NCBI RefSeq assembly: GCF_030816855.1
Contig: NZ_JAUSYK010000001.1
Coordinates: forward strand, 1,364,001-1,428,000
Length of the DNA: 64,000 nt
Source: Arthrobacter sp. B3I4
GTDB taxonomy: Bacteria > Actinomycetota > Actinomycetes > Actinomycetales > Micrococcaceae
Direction: 5' to 3'
In this document: positions 52,324-60,794 of the stretch, piece after piece
Layout: the number at the start of each line of letters is the position of its first letter
How positions within the stretch are numbered: the stretch's first letter is position 1
Notes under the pieces: generated by a model
What the model was told of the DNA's origin: nothing
Database searches by the model: none
The model's input: the letters and a program-made list of their open reading frames with translations, nothing else
Position numbers and translations under genes: made by a program

Positions 52324-53139
52324 ATGTCACGATGGCTCGAAGTCGGCCAGGGCAACTATGTGCTGACCACCCAAGGCTCCCTGCTCAATACCGGGCTGAT
52401 TGTGGGCACCGAGCGGGCCATGGTGATCGACACCGGCGGCGGGCCTCGACAGGGCCGGGAGATCCTCGCCGCCGTGCGGGAAAAGACGCAGCTGCCGCTC
52501 GTGGTCGTCAACACGCACGCCCACTATGACCACTTCTTCGGCAACGCCGTGTTCGCCGACGACGGCGTGACGGAATTCTGGGGGCATGAAAACTGCGCGG
52601 CGGAGATCGAGGAGAACGGGGACGGCCAGCGGCGGCTCGTGACGGCGGACGAGCCCGAGATGGCCGCCGGTGAAGGCGACGGGGTGGACCTCGTGGTACC
52701 CAACGCCATCGTCAGGGACCAACCCGTCCTGGTGGATCTGGGCGGCCAGAGCGCCACCTTGTTCTATCTCGGACGCGGCCACACTGACGGTGATCTGCTG
52801 GTGGGAACCGGCACCACCTTGTACGCCGGCGACCTGGTGGAACAGGGGGCGCACCCGTCCTTCGAGGACTCCTTCCCGGAGGAATGGGCCGGTGCCCTGC
52901 GGCATATTTCCGCACTGCGGCACCGCTACGAATTTCTGATCCCCGGCCACGGGGAACCCTGCAGCGACCAGTTCGTCAAGACCATGGCCAGCACCATGAA
53001 CACTGCGGTCCGGCAGGCCACCCAGGCAACCCGGGAAACCCCGGACGACGCCACCAAGGCCATCCCGATCCTGCCCTATGGGCCGGAGCAGTCCCGGTGG
53101 TTTATCCGGCGCCTGCAGGAGACCCGCGCGCATCAGTAA
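52324..53139 (+). CDS. MBL-fold metallo-hydrolase
   Basis: 271 residues of the metallo-beta-lactamase superfamily. The zinc motif HAHYDH (NTHAHYDHFFG, ~62) and the later GRGHTDGD and PGHGEP blocks give the remaining metal ligands. MVIDTGGGPRQGREILAAVR is the opening strand-helix. Relatives are glyoxalase II, lactonase, arylsulfatase-like and quinol-binding proteins. It has no signal peptide. Substrate unknown. Separate from the preceding ABC operon by 132 bases. Confidence 0.88.
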   Translation: MSRWLEVGQGNYVLTTQGSLLNTGLIVGTERAMVIDTGGGPRQGREILAAVREKTQLPLVVVNTHAHYDHFFGNAVFADDGVTEFWGHENCAAEIEENGDGQRRLVTADEPEMAAGEGDGVDLVVPNAIVRDQPVLVDLGGQSATLFYLGRGHTDGDLLVGTGTTLYAGDLVEQGAHPSFEDSFPEEWAGALRHISALRHRYEFLIPGHGEPCSDQFVKTMASTMNTAVRQATQATRETPDDATKAIPILPYGPEQSRWFIRRLQETRAHQ

Positions 53140-53306
53140 GCATGGTCAGGACTGGCGGCGGAACCGCGGCCCACTCCCGCGCGGACGCAGTGCAGAAGTG
53201 GCCAAAGATAAGGGTGCTCCCTACTGCGCCTAGACTTGGTCCTTGAAAGAAGTTCCATCAAGCGCCGCAGCGTGCTCCGCTGTGAGTCCTGGGGGAGAAC
53301 CAACAC

Positions 53307-54668
53307 ATGCCCGAACCGGTGGAAGACAACGCAGCTGCCACTGCTGAACACTCAGGACAGCCTGAACTCCGCCGCCGCCGCGACTTGCGTCGCGTCGACG
53401 GCGAGGACCCGGCTGCCCGGACAGGAACCATGCCGGTCATCAACCCGCGCAGCGTCCCGGCGGACGCTGCCGAACCGCCCGCCCGCCCCACACAACGCAG
53501 CAGTTCCTGGGCGCAGGCCGCCGAAGCCGCCGACGAGCGGTTCGGCAACCCCGCCACCGGCACCACGCCGGTGATCAGCCAGGTGCCGGCCGCGCCCCCG
53601 CAGCCCGCCGCTGCGCCGGCCTCGGAGCAGCCCGCCCGCCCGGACCGCCCGGCTGCCCCCGGATCGGCGCCCTCGGTCCCGGCCCTGCCTACCCGGTCCG
53701 CCCGGTCGGCGACCCGGGCCGCGGCCCTCAGCGCGCCGGCACCGGATTTCATCAGCTCACCGGGGCTGTTCGTCCGGGAGCAAAAGCCGCGCCCGGTCGG
53801 CGGCCTTCGGGGCGCGCTCTACAAAATGACGGGCGGCAGCCTGAACCTCGGCCCCAGCGCCCGGCAGCGCGAAGAGGACGAGCTGGCCCGCCGGATCTCC
53901 CGGCAGCTCCAGGGCAGCTACAACACCGCCGTGTTGAGTCTCAAGGGCGGCATCGGTAAGACTTCCACCACCGTCGGCGTCGGCCTGACGCTGGCCGAAT
54001 ACCGGGGCGATCCGCCGTGCGCCATCGACGCGAACCCGGATTCCGGGGACCTGGTGGAGCGCGCCCTCGGGGAGGGGATTTACCAGCAGCAGGCTCCGAG
54101 GACCATCAGCGACCTGCTGAAGAACGTTGACTCCATCGACTCGCTGACCGCGCTGGCCCGCTACATGCACCACGCGGGCCGGCTGCACCTGATCGCCGGA
54201 GAACAGGATCCGGAGGTGTCCGATTCGCTCACCGCGGAAGAGTACCTGCGCATCCGCAAGCTAATTTCGGGCTACTACTCCGTGGCCCTCACCGACTGCG
54301 GCACCGGCGTCACGCACAACGCCATGAGTGGAATTCTGCAATCCGCGGACAACCTCATTATCGCCGCAGGCTATGCCGTCAGCGGGGCCAAACGGGCCCG
54401 CAGCACCCTGCACTGGCTCGCAAGCCATGGTTACGAGGACCTGGCGCGCAACGCCGTCGTCGTCATCACCGACAAAGATGAAGTCTCCTCCCGGGTGGAC
54501 AAGGACGCCATCGAGGACCACCTCGCCGGCATCTGCCGCCAGCTGATCGCCGTCCCGCACGACCGCGGGGTGGCCGACGGCGACCTCGTCACGCTCGACG
54601 CGTTGCGGCCGGAGACCCGGCGGGCGTACCGCGAAATTGCCGCCGCAATCGTCGATGGCTACGTTTAG
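53307..54668 (+). CDS. ParA/MinD-like ATPase with long disordered N-terminus
   Basis: 453 residues; the ATG follows GGGGGAG. Residues ~1-165 are Pro/Ala/Arg-rich and unstructured. A deviant Walker A LKGGIGKTSTTVG (~212) opens the MinD/ParA domain, with AIDANPDSGDLVERAL and DCGTGVTHNAMSGIL following. The architecture resembles actinobacterial EspI-like ATPases linked to type VII secretion and septum-associated proteins. No ESX genes are in view, so the role is uncertain. Followed 15 bases later by the GAF-ANTAR gene. Confidence 0.85.
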   Translation: MPEPVEDNAAATAEHSGQPELRRRRDLRRVDGEDPAARTGTMPVINPRSVPADAAEPPARPTQRSSSWAQAAEAADERFGNPATGTTPVISQVPAAPPQPAAAPASEQPARPDRPAAPGSAPSVPALPTRSARSATRAAALSAPAPDFISSPGLFVREQKPRPVGGLRGALYKMTGGSLNLGPSARQREEDELARRISRQLQGSYNTAVLSLKGGIGKTSTTVGVGLTLAEYRGDPPCAIDANPDSGDLVERALGEGIYQQQAPRTISDLLKNVDSIDSLTALARYMHHAGRLHLIAGEQDPEVSDSLTAEEYLRIRKLISGYYSVALTDCGTGVTHNAMSGILQSADNLIIAAGYAVSGAKRARSTLHWLASHGYEDLARNAVVVITDKDEVSSRVDKDAIEDHLAGICRQLIAVPHDRGVADGDLVTLDALRPETRRAYREIAAAIVDGYV

Positions 54669-54683
54669 GCGCTACCTTTAGGG

Positions 54684-55418
54684 ATGAGCAATTACACCGC
54701 GGACGACGCTGCCCTTCAGCTGCAAGACCTCATTATGGGCACAGACAGCGTCGAAGACTTCCTTGCCCGCCTGGCGAAATTCTCTGCAGCGACCCTGAGC
54801 CACTCCATCGGGCAGGACATCGAATGCGGTGTGACGCTCCAGCGCCGGAAGAAATCCACCACCGTGGCCGGCAGCAGCGATGACGCCGTGATGCTGGACC
54901 GGATCGAACACCTCATGGGTGACGGGCCCTGCATCGAGGCCCTCCGAACCCAGGCGGTCGTGCTCCTTGCCGATGTCGGCACAGACCCGCGCTGGCCGAA
55001 ATACCAGGCCGAACTCGCCACCCACGGCTGCCGTACCACCCTGGGCGTTCCGCTGGTCATCGGCGACGGCTCCGCCGCGGCGCTGAACTTCTTTGCCTTC
55101 GCACCCGGGGTGTTCACCCCCGACGTCGTGGCCGAAGCCGCTGGGTTCGCCGATCTCGCCGGGCGGGCCCTACGCCTGGCGGTGCGGATCGGCACCGCCC
55201 AGACACGCGCCGAAGACCTGCAGGCGGCCATGGAACACCGCACCACCATCGACCTGGCCTGCGGAGTCGTGATGGCGCAGAACCGGTGCTCGCAGGACGA
55301 AGCCATGCGCATCCTTACCAGGGTTTCCAGCAACCGGAACCAGAAGCTCCGGGTGGTGGCCGGGGATATCCTCGCCAACCTCACCGCCGGGGAAGTCCGC
55401 ACCCACTTCGACGCCTGA
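54684..55418 (+). CDS. GAF and ANTAR domain RNA-binding regulator
   Basis: 244 residues. The GAF domain (~25-155; GDGPCIEALRTQAVVLLAD, VPLVIGDGSAAALNFFA) is followed by a C-terminal ANTAR domain (~175-235; IDLACGVVMAQNRCSQDEA, MRILTRVSS). ANTAR proteins prevent termination by binding paired RNA hairpins in the leaders of target genes. It lies 15 bases after the ParA/MinD gene, so the two are probably cotranscribed. The ligand of the GAF domain and the RNA targets are unknown. Confidence 0.92.
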   Translation: MSNYTADDAALQLQDLIMGTDSVEDFLARLAKFSAATLSHSIGQDIECGVTLQRRKKSTTVAGSSDDAVMLDRIEHLMGDGPCIEALRTQAVVLLADVGTDPRWPKYQAELATHGCRTTLGVPLVIGDGSAAALNFFAFAPGVFTPDVVAEAAGFADLAGRALRLAVRIGTAQTRAEDLQAAMEHRTTIDLACGVVMAQNRCSQDEAMRILTRVSSNRNQKLRVVAGDILANLTAGEVRTHFDA

Positions 55419-55514
55419 TCCTTCCGGCGGCTGCTGCTGGCGCCGGCTTTCCCGGCCCGACGTTCCCGGCCCGGCCTGCTCCGGCGCTCCCCGCCCGGCC
55501 CTAGGATAAAGGGG

Positions 55515-56729
55515 ATGACCACCACAGACACGGCTGCCTTCAGCCTCCGCAGTATCGCCGTCCCCGCCTTCGGCCCGGCGCTGCTGTTCAGCATCGGCGA
55601 GGGCGCCATCCTTCCTGTGGTGGCCCTGTCCGCCCGCGACCTCGGTGCCTCCGTGGCCGTCGCCGCGCTGATCGTCACCCTGATCGGCCTGGGCTCGTGG
55701 TTCTTCAACCTCCCTGCCTCGGTCATCACCCTGAAGTTCGGCGAACGCTGGGCGATCGTAGGCGCGGCAGCCGCGAGCGCCGTCGCCCTGGCCGCCGCGG
55801 CAGTGGCTCCGCTGATACCGGGGGGGATCTGGCTGCTGGCCGCGGCGATGGTCGTCGTCGGCATGGCCGCGAGCGTCTTCAGCCTGGCCCGGCAGAAGTA
55901 CTTGACCGAAGCCGTGCCGGTCGCCCTCCGAGCGCGGGCACTGTCCACGCTGGGCGGAGTGAACCGGATCGGCATCTTCATCGGTCCCTTCATCGGTGCG
56001 GCCGCGATGCATTTCGCCGGGCTGTCCGGCGCGTACTGGGTGGGCGTTGTCGGCATGGCTGCGGCCGCCGTCGTCTCCATCCGCATCCCTGACCTCGTGG
56101 CCAGGCCGACGGCAGACGGCGGCGTGCCCGTCCAGCAGGCCACGTTGCGCAGCGTCGCCGTCTCCCACGCCGGGGTGTTCCTGAGTCTGGGCATGGGGGT
56201 GCTGCTGCTGAGCGCGCTGCGGGCTTCCCGGCAGGTGGTGATCCCGCTCTGGGCGGATCACCTCGGGATGGACGCGACGCAGGCGTCCCTGATTTACGGG
56301 CTCTCCGGCGCCATCGACATGCTCGTGTTCTACCCGGCCGGCAGGCTGATGGACCGCAGGGGCAGGCAGTGGGTGGCCATCCCGTCAAACCTCATCATGG
56401 GCGCGGCCATGCTGCTGATCCCGCTCAGCACCGGCTTTGTCGGCTTGTTGCTCGCCGCCCTCCTGATCGGGTTCGGCAACGGCATCAGCTCCGGGTTGAA
56501 CATGACCCTGGGTGCGGACTTCTCGCCAGACAACGGCCGCAGCCAGTTCTTAGGGCTCTGGCGGTTCCTGGCCGACGCCGGGGCCACCGGCGGCCCGGTG
56601 CTGCTCTCCGGCGTCACTGCCGCCGCCTCGCTAGGTGCCGGGGTAGCCGCCACCGGGGTGCTGGGGTTTGCCGCCGCCGTCGTCTTCGCGGTCACCATTC
56701 CCCGCCTTAGGCACCGCCGCAACTACTGA
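55515..56729 (+). CDS. MFS transporter
   Basis: 404 residues with about twelve hydrophobic spans and an MFS-type intracellular loop (FNLPASVITLKFGERWAIVG) between spans 2 and 3, and DRRGRQWVAIPS in the second half. Likely a drug or metabolite exporter; substrate unknown. Its last 99 bases overlap the 3' end of the convergent flavin monooxygenase gene. ATG at 55515 preceded by GGATAAAGGGG. Confidence 0.9.
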   Translation: MTTTDTAAFSLRSIAVPAFGPALLFSIGEGAILPVVALSARDLGASVAVAALIVTLIGLGSWFFNLPASVITLKFGERWAIVGAAAASAVALAAAAVAPLIPGGIWLLAAAMVVVGMAASVFSLARQKYLTEAVPVALRARALSTLGGVNRIGIFIGPFIGAAAMHFAGLSGAYWVGVVGMAAAAVVSIRIPDLVARPTADGGVPVQQATLRSVAVSHAGVFLSLGMGVLLLSALRASRQVVIPLWADHLGMDATQASLIYGLSGAIDMLVFYPAGRLMDRRGRQWVAIPSNLIMGAAMLLIPLSTGFVGLLLAALLIGFGNGISSGLNMTLGADFSPDNGRSQFLGLWRFLADAGATGGPVLLSGVTAAASLGAGVAATGVLGFAAAVVFAVTIPRLRHRRNY

Positions 56730-57797
56730 GCCGGCGCCGGTACGTCCTGCGAGATGCCGGACCACGTAAGCCGCGTCCCGGCCCACCCCGCCGATGAGGC
56801 CTGAAGTGAGGGCGTACTGGAAGGGCATGCCGACGAAGTACAACCCCGGTATCCGGGGGACAACGCCTCTTTTGGTCTCTGGCCAGCCCCATGGCGTCAA
56901 CTCCAGCCCTTCGATCCAATCCAGGTCCGGGCGGTACCCAGTGGCCCAGATAACGGTCCGCACGGACGCGGGCCCGCCGCCATCGACCATGGGCCGACCC
57001 CCAGTTGTGCCAGACAACCGCGGAACGCGAACCACGCCGGCCGCGTCGAGGTCCTTCGGAGAAATCCGGATAAGGGGCGCTCCACGCTTGTGGAACTCCG
57101 ATGCCACCTTGCGCCCAACGGGCGTGCGAAGCGTCAGGACTGAGTGGAGGAAGCTCCAATACACCCCGCCGGCATAGCGGAGCAGCAGGTCCGGAATGTG
57201 CGGGGTGGGCCGGCCTGAAAGCAGCACCCGGTGCGTCGCGGAGAGCTCCAGGGCGATCTCGGATCCTGAGGTTCCCGCTCCCACCACAAGCACCTCACCG
57301 TCTGGCACGTCGTCCGGGCCGCGGTAATTGGAGCTGTGAAGCTGTCGAATGGCGGGCTCCAGCCCGACCGCAGTCGCAGGAATCCGGGGGAGTGCGTTGG
57401 CGCCGGTGGCCACGATCACGTTGGCCGCCCGCACACTGCCTTTCGAGGTGCTCAGGGCAAATTCGTCCCCCGCCGAGGCGACTGCCTCCACCCGGATGCC
57501 GGTCCGAACCGGCAGGCCGAAATGCGCGACGTAGCTCTCGAGGTAGTCCGCGAAGTCGTTCTTGCCCGGGTACGTATTACGCGCCGCCGGGTAGGTGAGC
57601 CCAGGGAGTGCGTCGTGCTGCGCAGGGGTAAACAGGCGCAGGGATTCCCAGCGGTGGCGCCAGGACTCGCCGACCCGCGGGCCGGCCTCGAGGATCTCAA
57701 AGCGCTGACCAGTCCTGTTGAGCTGGTAACCGGCGGCAAGGCCGGCCGCACCTGCGCCGACAACCACGGCATCGAGACTTTCGCTGGACTGGTTCAT
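56631..57797 (-). CDS. flavin-containing monooxygenase-like NAD(P)H-dependent oxidoreductase
   Basis: 388 residues. An FAD Rossmann motif (VVVGAGAAGLAAGYQL, ~10) is followed by a second NADP-binding Rossmann motif (VVGAGTSGSEIALEL, ~172) and the IWATGYRPDLDWI motif of group B flavoprotein monooxygenases. It may oxygenate a substrate or act as a putative trk-type flavoprotein. The last ~30 residues are Gly/Asp-rich and lie wholly inside the antisense MFS gene, so the true C-terminus may be shorter in function. Divergent from a TetR gene over a clear operator. Confidence 0.88.
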   Translation of the reverse strand: MNQSSESLDAVVVGAGAAGLAAGYQLNRTGQRFEILEAGPRVGESWRHRWESLRLFTPAQHDALPGLTYPAARNTYPGKNDFADYLESYVAHFGLPVRTGIRVEAVASAGDEFALSTSKGSVRAANVIVATGANALPRIPATAVGLEPAIRQLHSSNYRGPDDVPDGEVLVVGAGTSGSEIALELSATHRVLLSGRPTPHIPDLLLRYAGGVYWSFLHSVLTLRTPVGRKVASEFHKRGAPLIRISPKDLDAAGVVRVPRLSGTTGGRPMVDGGGPASVRTVIWATGYRPDLDWIEGLELTPWGWPETKRGVVPRIPGLYFVGMPFQYALTSGLIGGVGRDAAYVVRHLAGRTGAGSVVAAVPKAGNGDREDDGGGKPQHPGGGYPGT

Positions 57798-57827
57798 CGT
57801 GGGCTCCTAGTAGTCTGCCCCCCAGTA

Positions 57828-57846
57828 ATTAGAATACCGTTCTAAT
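57828..57846. promoter_or_regulatory. TetR operator between monooxygenase and TetR genes
   Basis: ATTAGAA and TTCTAAT form an exact 7-base inverted repeat around TACCG, extended outward by AGT/ACT. It sits in the 72-base gap between the two divergent genes, the usual place for a TetR operator controlling both. Confidence 0.75.
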
Positions 57847-57869
57847 GACTGGAGCGGTAGTCTACCTTT

Positions 57870-58484
57870 ATGGAAAGGACCACGAGGCGGGCGGTTCAGG
57901 CGGCCGCCACCCGGGCCGCCGTCGTCCAAGCAGCGGGACGACTGTTCGCCGCTGATGGGTACGTCCGCACGACGGTGGACGCGGTCGCCGCCGAAAGCGG
58001 CGTCGCCGTCCAGACCATCTACAACTCGGTGGGAAACAAGGCGGCGCTCCTCTCCGCAGTGCTCGACGAAGCCGCGGCAGGGCCGGGCGCGCGGGCCAGC
58101 GTGCTGGAACTCATGCGAGAGCGAACTCGGAACGCCGCCGACCTTCCCGCCCTGATCGCCGTGCTCGCAGACTGGTTCGTCGAAGTGCACCCGCGTACCG
58201 CCGGTATTAACGCGGTCATTGCCCGGGCAGCGGCTCTCGACGACGCCGCCGCGCGTCTGGAGAAGGAACGCGGGCAACAGCGGTTGCGGCGCTACGAGGA
58301 GGCCGCAGCGGCAGCAAGGGCGCGCGGCGGGCTCAGTTCCGGAATGACCGACGCCGAGGGGGCTGCCGCCATCTGGTCGCTCGGGCACCCGCAGGTCTAC
58401 CGTGCCATGGTGCAGGACACCGGCTGGCCGGTGCCGGCCTACCGTGACTGGATGGCCGCAGCCCTTGCCGCCGTCCTTGCCTAA
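57870..58484 (+). CDS. TetR-family transcriptional regulator
   Basis: 204 residues. The helix-turn-helix (TVDAVAAESGVAVQTIYNSV, ~30-49) is followed by an all-helical ligand domain. It starts 24 bases after the palindrome at 57828, so it likely represses itself and the divergent monooxygenase until a substrate-like ligand binds. The ligand is unknown. Ends 45 bases from the convergent PAP2 gene. Confidence 0.9.
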   Translation: MERTTRRAVQAAATRAAVVQAAGRLFAADGYVRTTVDAVAAESGVAVQTIYNSVGNKAALLSAVLDEAAAGPGARASVLELMRERTRNAADLPALIAVLADWFVEVHPRTAGINAVIARAAALDDAAARLEKERGQQRLRRYEEAAAAARARGGLSSGMTDAEGAAAIWSLGHPQVYRAMVQDTGWPVPAYRDWMAAALAAVLA

Positions 58485-58529
58485 CGGCACCGGCCTCAGG
58501 CGCCTCTCCCAGGGAAGCGCTACCGGGAG

Positions 58530-59489
58530 CTACCGGCGCCGTCGGGCGGCGTGGCCGAACAACCACACGCCGGCAACGGTGGCCAGGTAGCCGGTAATGA
58601 CGATGAGCGAGGTGCCGGCCCAGAAGTAGTTCGTCGTGCTGCCCTCCTGCCAGGGTCCCGGCGCAATCTTCAGCAGCGAGTACGCGGCCACAGCAGCGGA
58701 GGCAAGGCCCGCCAGCACCGGGAGGGCAACCCACAGCCGGGCGGACGCCCAGTGCCGGTTGTAGCCCTCCCAGACATTCCAGCGCTGGCCGGAGCGCATA
58801 ATCAGCCAGCCCGCGGGGAGAGTGAATGCTCCCACCATAAGGAAGGCGGCCACGACGTCGGCGGGACGGTGCCACTGATTGATGAGCGTTGACACCCCAG
58901 TGGCGACGGCGAAGCTGCCACCCAGGAAGCCGGCCAGCGGACGCCAGCGCGGTGAGACCATCAGGAAGACCGCCGCCGCGGCAGACGCAGCCAGGGTGGT
59001 GTGGCCGGAGGGAAGGGAGTTGAGTTCCAGGGTTTCAATTCCGCGGAACGGCCGGTCCGGGACGAGGTTCTTCAGGAGCTGGGTGGCAATGTTCGCCCCG
59101 GCAGCGGCCGCGACGGCGATCCCGGCCGCAGCCCAGCGGCGCTTAACCACGGTGACAACGGCGACCACCAGTGTGCCGATCAGCAGGGACAGCGCTGGCA
59201 GCCCGTCGAGGAGCTCGGTAGCGGCCTTGCCCGCGGTGCCATACATCCCAACGGCCTCCACCAGCGCCGATTCATCAATGAACTGGCCCGTGGTGGTGCG
59301 CACGAAGAAGTAATAGGTGGCAGCGACGCCCACAATGCAGCCGAGGGTGCCCAGCAGGAAAAGCAGACCGGAGGCCCAGCCCGGTCCGCGAGGGCCCGAA
59401 ACCGGGCTCGCTGCGGCGCGGCCCCGGGGGTTCCGGTCCGGTGGCGCCTGTCGGGTGCTGCGTTCTTCTTGCCGAGAATTCATCGTCAT
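58530..59489 (-). CDS. PAP2-family membrane phosphatase
   Basis: 319 residues from the ATG at 59489. About 45 disordered Pro/Arg-rich residues precede six or seven spans. The three phosphatase motifs are present: KNLVPDRPFRG, PSGHTTLAAS, and STLINQWHRPADV with the catalytic His. It dephosphorylates a lipid or undecaprenyl pyrophosphate at the outer membrane face. The open frame continues to 60707, but that part is antisense to menC and is not coding. Divergent from menC. Confidence 0.9.
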   Translation of the reverse strand: MTMNSRQEERSTRQAPPDRNPRGRAAASPVSGPRGPGWASGLLFLLGTLGCIVGVAATYYFFVRTTTGQFIDESALVEAVGMYGTAGKAATELLDGLPALSLLIGTLVVAVVTVVKRRWAAAGIAVAAAAGANIATQLLKNLVPDRPFRGIETLELNSLPSGHTTLAASAAAAVFLMVSPRWRPLAGFLGGSFAVATGVSTLINQWHRPADVVAAFLMVGAFTLPAGWLIMRSGQRWNVWEGYNRHWASARLWVALPVLAGLASAAVAAYSLLKIAPGPWQEGSTTNYFWAGTSLIVITGYLATVAGVWLFGHAARRRR

Positions 59490-59594
59490 ACAGGGTCCCA
59501 CAGAACACTGCGAGCCTGCTGAAGGGCCCGCGGCTTCGGTCCGTCTGCCACTGGTCATCCGATACCGCCTGTGCGCCGCAGGTAGAGTGAATCC

Positions 59595-60635
59595 ATGCCA
59601 CCCAGTGTCCGTCCTTTGCTCCCGATGCTCCCGACCGGGGCGCTTCCTGGCATTCAGGAAATCCTGGACACAGCCCGCGTGGTCAGCCTGCCGATGCGGG
59701 TAAAGTTCCGCGGCATCACCCGGCGCGAGGCCCTGCTGCTGGAGGGCCCGCTGGGCTGGGGCGAGTTCTGCCCGTTTCCCGAGTACGGCGACGCTGAGGC
59801 TTCCCGCTGGCTGGCCGCCGCCGTCGAGGCCGGCTGGCAAGGCTTCCCCGAGCCCCGGCGCTCGGTGATCCCGGTCAACGCCACCGTTCCCGCTGTCGCC
59901 GCGGACCGGGTCCCGGAGGTACTGGCACGTTTCGGCCGGGTGGATGCCGTCAAGGTCAAGGTTGCCGAGGCCGGACAGACGCTCGACGACGACGCCGCCC
60001 GCGTCGCCGCGGTGCGCCGAGCCCTGCCGGACGCTGCGATCAGGGTCGACGCCAACGGCGGCTGGGACGTTCCGGCGGCCGTGGAGGCGCTGACCCGGCT
60101 CGCCGCCGTCGGACTCGAGTATGCCGAACAGCCCGTGCCGGACATTACCGGTCTGGCCGAAGTCCGGCGCCTGCTGCGCGCCGCCCGCGTGCCGGTGCTG
60201 ATTGCCGCGGACGAAAGCGTCCGCAAGGAGGACGACCCGCTCAAGGTGGCCCGGGCCGGCGCCGCCGACCTCATCGTCGTGAAGGTGGCGCCGCTGGGCG
60301 GAGTGCGCCGCGCCCTGGACATCGTGGCGCAAGCCGGCCTGCCCGCCGTCGTCAGCTCCGCGCTGGACACCTCCGTGGGCATCCGCGCCGGGCTGGCGCT
60401 CGCCGCGGCCCTGCCGGACCTGCCCTACGCCTGCGGGCTGGGCACCGTGTCCCTGTTGGCCGCCGACGTCACCCGCGACTCCCTGGTGCCCGACGACGGC
60501 GCGATCCGGCTCCGCTCCCTGACCGCCGACCCGGAGCTGCTCGCCGAGCACGCCGCCCCTGGCGAACGCCGCGACTGGTGGCTGGACCGGCTGCGGCGGG
60601 TCCACGCCGTCCTCGCCGCATCGACTGCTCCGTAA
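59595..60635 (+). CDS. menC: o-succinylbenzoate synthase
   Basis: 346 residues of the enolase superfamily. Acid-base Lys in VKVKVAE, metal-binding Asp in RVDANGGWD, Glu in EYAEQPV, Asp in AADESV and the second Lys in VVKVAPLGG are all present. It dehydrates SHCHC to o-succinylbenzoate in menaquinone synthesis. Here it is apart from other men genes. The last codons and stop (Ala-Pro-stop) overlap repeat A3. Confidence 0.92.
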   Translation: MPPSVRPLLPMLPTGALPGIQEILDTARVVSLPMRVKFRGITRREALLLEGPLGWGEFCPFPEYGDAEASRWLAAAVEAGWQGFPEPRRSVIPVNATVPAVAADRVPEVLARFGRVDAVKVKVAEAGQTLDDDAARVAAVRRALPDAAIRVDANGGWDVPAAVEALTRLAAVGLEYAEQPVPDITGLAEVRRLLRAARVPVLIAADESVRKEDDPLKVARAGAADLIVVKVAPLGGVRRALDIVAQAGLPAVVSSALDTSVGIRAGLALAAALPDLPYACGLGTVSLLAADVTRDSLVPDDGAIRLRSLTADPELLAEHAAPGERRDWWLDRLRRVHAVLAASTAP

Positions 60636-60682
60636 CGGCCCCTCTGGACGCCGAGAACGGTGTTTACGGAGCAATGGATGGG
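60626..60682. repeat. dispersed palindromic repeat, family A copy 3
   Basis: Left arm TGCTCCGTAACGGCC (60626-60640) pairs with the right arm around 60656-60673; the outer 10 bases (TGCTCCGTAA/TTACGGAGCA) are exact except for spacing inside. It ends GAGCAATGGATGGG. It contains the menC stop codon, as copy 1 contains that of ackA. Confidence 0.75.
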
Positions 60683-60794
60683 TTTGAGCGGCATTCCTGG
60701 CGTTCACCCGGTCTTCATCTGGGGGACCGCTGTGCGTCGTCCGGCGCTGTCAGGGTGGCGGGGAAGCATCCCTCTGCCTTGGAAGGTCTCACCC

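Noticed and set aside
59490..60707. Upstream extension of the PAP2 frame to 725 residues
   Set aside because: It is antisense to menC, whose active-site residues are all present, and has a Gly/Arg-rich shadow composition.
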